This document shows positions 63,897 to 64,000 of a DNA stretch of 64,000 bases, in pieces; the first letter of the stretch is position 1, and each line of letters opens with the position of its first letter. The translations under genes were made by a program, and so were the position numbers. The notes under the pieces are model-generated. The model did no database searches, was not told the origin of the DNA, and was given only the letters and a program-made list of their open reading frames with translations. Origin of the DNA: Planctomycetota bacterium (GTDB taxonomy: Bacteria; Planctomycetota; UBA1135; GCA-002748355); NCBI GenBank assembly GCA_011321845.1, contig DROQ01000055.1:1-64000 (forward strand), written 5' to 3'.

Positions 63897-64000
63897 ATGA
63901 AACTTAAAGCCCTTTTCCTCACCCTCACAATCCTTTTCCTTGCAGGAATCGCCAATTCTCAAGTCAAAATAAACAACATTGCTGTAACAACAAATACAGG
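63897..64000 (+). CDS. N-terminus of an exported protein, partial
   Basis: ATG with AAAGGA eight bases upstream opens MKLKALFLTLTILFLAGIANS, a clear signal peptide with a likely cleavage after ANS. Only 34 codons are in the window (mature start QVKINNIAVTTN), so the family cannot be named. AT-rich codons differ from the central genes, as in the partial gene at the other window edge. Confidence 0.8.
   Translation, partial: MKLKALFLTLTILFLAGIANSQVKINNIAVTTNT

Noticed and set aside
1-64000. CRISPR arrays, tRNA/rRNA genes, insertion sequences, phage genes
   Set aside because: No regularly spaced repeats, no T-loop-like sequence in a tRNA context, and no transposase, integrase or phage structural motif seen on either strand.

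Overview
The window is mostly GC-rich, densely packed bacterial DNA. It has many 4-bp start/stop overlaps (ATGA, GTGA, TTGA) and strong C/G preference at third codon positions. The gene content points to a Gram-negative, Planctomycetota-like organism: BatA/VWA proteins next to a squalene-cyclase-fold protein, an NPCBM domain, trypsin-PDZ proteins, a TMTC-like glycosyltransferase with TPRs, an M28 GCPII-like peptidase and a dodecaheme lipoprotein. This placement is inference from gene content; no rRNA or tRNA gene was seen. Both window edges are visibly AT-richer and carry partial genes for exported proteins.

Layout. 1-2354 (minus): a 3'-truncated secreted beta-helix-type protein whose signal-peptide region holds an 11-G tract that puts the start codon out of frame. 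2355-3229: non-coding, with a perfect 26-bp-stem hairpin. 3230-22681 (minus): a tightly coupled ten-gene envelope operon. In transcription order it encodes a TPR/beta-propeller protein, an alpha-alpha toroid protein, BatA-like VWA protein, VWA protein, DUF4175-like membrane protein, long coiled coil, helical-repeat protein, NPCBM protein, double trypsin-PDZ protein and a catalytically dead HtrA. A HEAT plus propeller protein diverges from it (22906-25596).

25633-30114 (minus): M48 peptidase, dapF, beta-CASP nuclease and a small lipoprotein, diverging from a GIDE-LemA fusion. 31545-37159 (plus): guaB, guaA and a Nat-type ABC exporter. 37149-40437 (minus): a MacB/LolCD-type ABC system. 40768: a receiver protein with a degenerate HD-GYP domain behind a sigma-54-like promoter. 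Then come ogt, a GT2-TPR protein, trmFO, an Mrp-family ATPase without its CxxC, and a plus-strand unit of an M28 peptidase followed by both halves of a heterodimeric ABC exporter.

52641-54037 (minus): two small lipoproteins. 54159-57872 (minus): a porin followed by a 12-heme lipoprotein cytochrome, a candidate outer-membrane electron conduit. Then a Nudix hydrolase, typA, and moxR with a TMTC-like protein. The window ends in an AT-rich spacer and the first codons of another exported protein.

The most interesting parts are the ten-gene envelope operon, with its active, half-dead and fully dead protease domains, and the porin/dodecaheme pair. Simple-sequence repeats lie beside the exported-protein genes at both edges, the inactivated HD-GYP output domain has a possible sigma-54 promoter, and the Mrp gene carries a patch of foreign-looking codons where its Fe-S motif should be.
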